A stretch of DNA of 7,322 bases from an archaeon. Lineage in GTDB: Archaea > Nanobdellota > Nanobdellia > SCGC-AAA011-G17 > GW2011-AR17. Position 1 is the stretch's first letter. Each line of letters opens with the position of its first letter. The stretch lies in assembly GCA_023245755.1 (NCBI GenBank), contig JAHFJQ010000054.1, forward strand, positions 1-7,322, written 5' to 3'. The notes under the pieces are model-generated. The model searched no databases. It had not been told where the DNA came from and saw only the letters and a program-made list of their open reading frames with translations. The position numbers and the translations under genes were made by a program. Of the stretch, positions 5,459 through 7,322 are shown one piece after another.

Positions 5459-5459
5459 A
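5445..5459 (+). promoter_or_regulatory. BRE/TATA promoter of the surface-protein operon, within the hjc-tail copy
   Basis: CGAAAGA followed by TATTTAAA (5452-5459). The TATA centre is about 27 nt before ATG 5483, matching the hjc promoter spacing and suggesting a leaderless or very short leader transcript. A GGAGTG at 5474-5479 could act as Shine-Dalgarno if transcription starts somewhat further upstream. Confidence 0.6.
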
Positions 5460-5482
5460 GCAGGTATTCTTATGGAGTGTCT

Positions 5483-6316
5483 ATGTCTAAAAGAGGTCAG
5501 TTTACTTTATTTGTTGTATTAGGTATTGTTCTTCTTCTCTTAGTAGGATTATTTTTTGTTTTCAAAAATGATATTCTTAATTTTGCTGGTATTACACAAG
5601 GCGTAAGTTATCCTACTGATGTACAGGAAGTTGTCGATCATGTCCAAGAATGTGTTGATGCTTCTGCATATGAAGCAGTGGTGAATATTGGCTATACTGG
5701 TGGATATTTTACCTTACCTCAACAAAGTTATGTTGCGGATTCTTATGCTGTTCCTTATTATATCTATGATGGAGAAGACATTGGTCTTTCTTCAGATCAG
5801 TTACAAAGTGAATTGAACGATTATATTGAAACACTGGTGAATACTTGTGTTGATTTTGAACAATTTTCAGATTTTATTATTACCACAGGGGAGTTTTCTT
5901 TGGATTCGCAAATTGAACAAGATGTGGTGTCTGTTTCTGTGAACTATCCTTTGACTGTTGCTGTTGGTGAAACTAGTTACAGTATTGCAGAACCTTATGA
6001 TACAGAAGTGGAAGCAAATCTTGGGTTGCTTCATAGTGTTGCTTTGCAAATTGTTGCTTATGATCTAGAGCACCCTGATGATATTGACTATAGTGCTCTG
6101 CTTTCGTATGGAGTGTCTAATATTTTGGTTGCACCTGTAGATAATAGTACGTATATCTATATGCTTCAGGATACTACTTCTTTTGGAGGAACAGGAAATA
6201 TGACCTTTTTCTTTGCAGAGCATTATATACATTCTGAGAGTGAATGTTTTATAGATCTTGATTGTGAAGATGGATTTAGTTGTGTTGATGATGTTTGTGT
6301 GGAGGAAGAAGGATGA
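5483..6316 (+). CDS. Membrane-anchored surface protein with class III (pilin-like) leader, DPANN type
   Basis: 277 aa from ATG 5483; an in-frame GTG at 5477 would add two residues. The N-terminus MSKRGQFTLF is followed by a 17-residue hydrophobic segment (11-27), resembling archaeal prepilins cut by a type IV prepilin peptidase between Gly5 and Gln6, although the usual +5 Glu is absent. The remainder should lie outside the cell. Cys57 and Cys122 could form a disulfide around the GYTGGYFTLPQQ...AVPYYIYDG block, a pattern I recall from many Woesearchaeota/Pacearchaeota proteins of unknown function. A C-terminal cysteine module (Cys255, 261, 267, 272; C-x5-C-x5-C-x4-C) precedes an acidic tail. 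The protein is rich in Asp/Glu and Tyr. It overlaps the next gene by ATGA. Role (pilus, adhesin or S-layer associated) is not established. Confidence 0.75.
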   Translation: MSKRGQFTLFVVLGIVLLLLVGLFFVFKNDILNFAGITQGVSYPTDVQEVVDHVQECVDASAYEAVVNIGYTGGYFTLPQQSYVADSYAVPYYIYDGEDIGLSSDQLQSELNDYIETLVNTCVDFEQFSDFIITTGEFSLDSQIEQDVVSVSVNYPLTVAVGETSYSIAEPYDTEVEANLGLLHSVALQIVAYDLEHPDDIDYSALLSYGVSNILVAPVDNSTYIYMLQDTTSFGGTGNMTFFFAEHYIHSESECFIDLDCEDGFSCVDDVCVEEEG

Positions 6317-7322
6317 AACGATTTTTGATTCTGAGTTTGATTATGGTTTTACTTTTAGGAATGGTAAATGGTGAAGAGGATGTTTCTAGTCTTAATGCTG
6401 CCTATAGTTGTAGTGATGGATCCTCAGCTTCTTTTCATTTAGATGATGAAAGTTATTATGTCCTTTCTGATTCGGCTGCAAAAACTGAAACTATTAATGA
6501 GTGTCAGGTCATTGGAACTGAAGTTACTTTTCCTTTAGGTACAGGTCCTATTGTTCATTCTGCTTCACCTGAAAAGCCTATTACCTTATCTCTTACATCT
6601 GGAAATAAAGATGTTTCTTTGACTACGAATGCTGAAACATGGGGACTCCTTTCTGGATTTACTGTTTTTCTTCCTGAAGGTACCCTTATTACTTTTGATA
6701 GTGAAGATGGTGCAATTGTAACTATTCCTCAAGGAACGCTCGCAGAAATTTATGACTCCTCTGGTAGAGGTATGGTTGTTTCTGCGGTTTCTTCTGAAGA
6801 AGAGGGGACTTTTTTTCTCTTGGCAAACGAAGAACATACTGTTAGACGCCAGTATGTAAGCGAGAGTAATATTCGAGATGCTCCTGCTATGGATATAACT
6901 CTTTTAGATGAAAATTTGGTCTTGTATCCTAAATTTCAATCACCTTCTGGTGTTTATGATCTCATCGTGAATAATTATTATATTGAGAATTTAGATCTTC
7001 ATCCAAATGCTGAAAATGATGACTATAGGGATACTGTACAACTTTCTGGGACTCGTTTGCTTATTACTATGAACGATATAGATGTATGTACGAGTACTTA
7101 TGATAGCCCTTTTCAAGTAGATTTTACTCCAATTGATTCCAGTAATGAACTAGGCTTAAAATATTCTTTTACGAGTTATTGGTTTATGGCAAAAGAAATA
7201 GAAGCATGTAATACTCAGATTTATTTGAGCTCAAATACTAACTCTCCTGTTGTTGAGCTTGTTTCTCCTATTGATGATCTGGAGATTGTCTTTATTGCTT
7301 TCCCACCTGATGCAGCTACTGA
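6313..7322 (+). CDS. Secreted surface protein with Sec signal peptide, 3' end beyond the window
   Basis: The frame is open from ATG 6313 to the window edge (336 complete codons). GGAGG at 6301-6305, 7 nt before the ATG, supports this start, and the ATGA overlap couples it to the preceding surface protein. Residues 1-20 (MKRFLILSLIMVLLLGMVNG) are a clear signal peptide, with cleavage likely around Gly20. The mature part is acidic, Ser/Thr-rich and beta-prone (for instance ITLSLTSGNKDVSLTT, and TLITF-DS-EDGAIVTIPQGT around 124-142), with four cysteines (33, 64, 259, 299) that could pair. I recognise no catalytic motif or named domain. It is probably an envelope or extracellular protein working with its neighbour. 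Whether it ends in a membrane anchor cannot be seen. Confidence 0.75.
   Translation, partial: MKRFLILSLIMVLLLGMVNGEEDVSSLNAAYSCSDGSSASFHLDDESYYVLSDSAAKTETINECQVIGTEVTFPLGTGPIVHSASPEKPITLSLTSGNKDVSLTTNAETWGLLSGFTVFLPEGTLITFDSEDGAIVTIPQGTLAEIYDSSGRGMVVSAVSSEEEGTFFLLANEEHTVRRQYVSESNIRDAPAMDITLLDENLVLYPKFQSPSGVYDLIVNNYYIENLDLHPNAENDDYRDTVQLSGTRLLITMNDIDVCTSTYDSPFQVDFTPIDSSNELGLKYSFTSYWFMAKEIEACNTQIYLSSNTNSPVVELVSPIDDLEIVFIAFPPDAAT

Noticed and set aside
6586..6837. 83-codon open frame on the minus strand opposite the secreted protein
   Set aside because: The plus strand has a signal peptide, Shine-Dalgarno and an uninterrupted frame to the window edge; the minus-strand product is basic and featureless.

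Overview
The window reads as an AT-rich archaeal genome fragment, most likely from a DPANN lineage of the Woesearchaeota/Pacearchaeota type. Direct support: BRE/TATA promoters with the TATA box about 27-29 nt upstream of the start codon, an oligo-T terminator, a tiny histone-fold protein, an archaeal Hjc Holliday-junction resolvase, a radical SAM protein with a TRAM domain, a THUMP methyltransferase-fold protein, and a surface protein with the KRGQ-x-T-L-F class III-type leader that is common in DPANN genomes. The lineage is inferred from family resemblance recalled without any search. All genes lie on the + strand and no stretch over 300 bases lacks a gene.

Region 1 (1-3592) is a tightly packed operon-like run: an alkaline-phosphatase-superfamily phosphodiesterase whose frame is still open at the left edge, a radical SAM/TRAM protein, and a THUMP protein with a methyltransferase-like domain that overlaps its predecessor by ATGA. 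The last two suggest RNA modification, but the methyltransferase fold has lost most of its hallmark motif I and motif IV residues.

Region 2 (3593-4357) carries two separately promoted chromosome-biology genes. The first is a 56-aa minimal histone-fold protein with a TATA box, a perfect Shine-Dalgarno sequence and a T-rich terminator. The second is hjc, apparently transcribed leaderless from a TATA box that abuts a GC-rich inverted repeat.

Region 3 (4358-5458) is a two-gene nucleotidyltransferase/HEPN module of the MNT-HEPN toxin-antitoxin type. The nucleotidyltransferase has an N-terminal winged HTH and three 20-bp-period direct repeats over its start. The module is bracketed by two copies of the 3' end of hjc: the real one (4287-4357) and an in-frame 71-bp degenerate copy just after the HEPN gene (5388-5458), offset by exactly 1101 bp and 54/71 identical. 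Each copy ends in a BRE/TATA sequence that drives the next gene. This looks like insertion or duplication at the hjc tail that kept hjc intact and gave both downstream genes a promoter. It is the most unusual feature of the window.

Region 4 (5459-7322) starts an envelope operon: a membrane-anchored pilin-like surface protein with a C-terminal four-cysteine module, overlapped by ATGA with a secreted protein carrying a Sec signal peptide that runs off the right edge.
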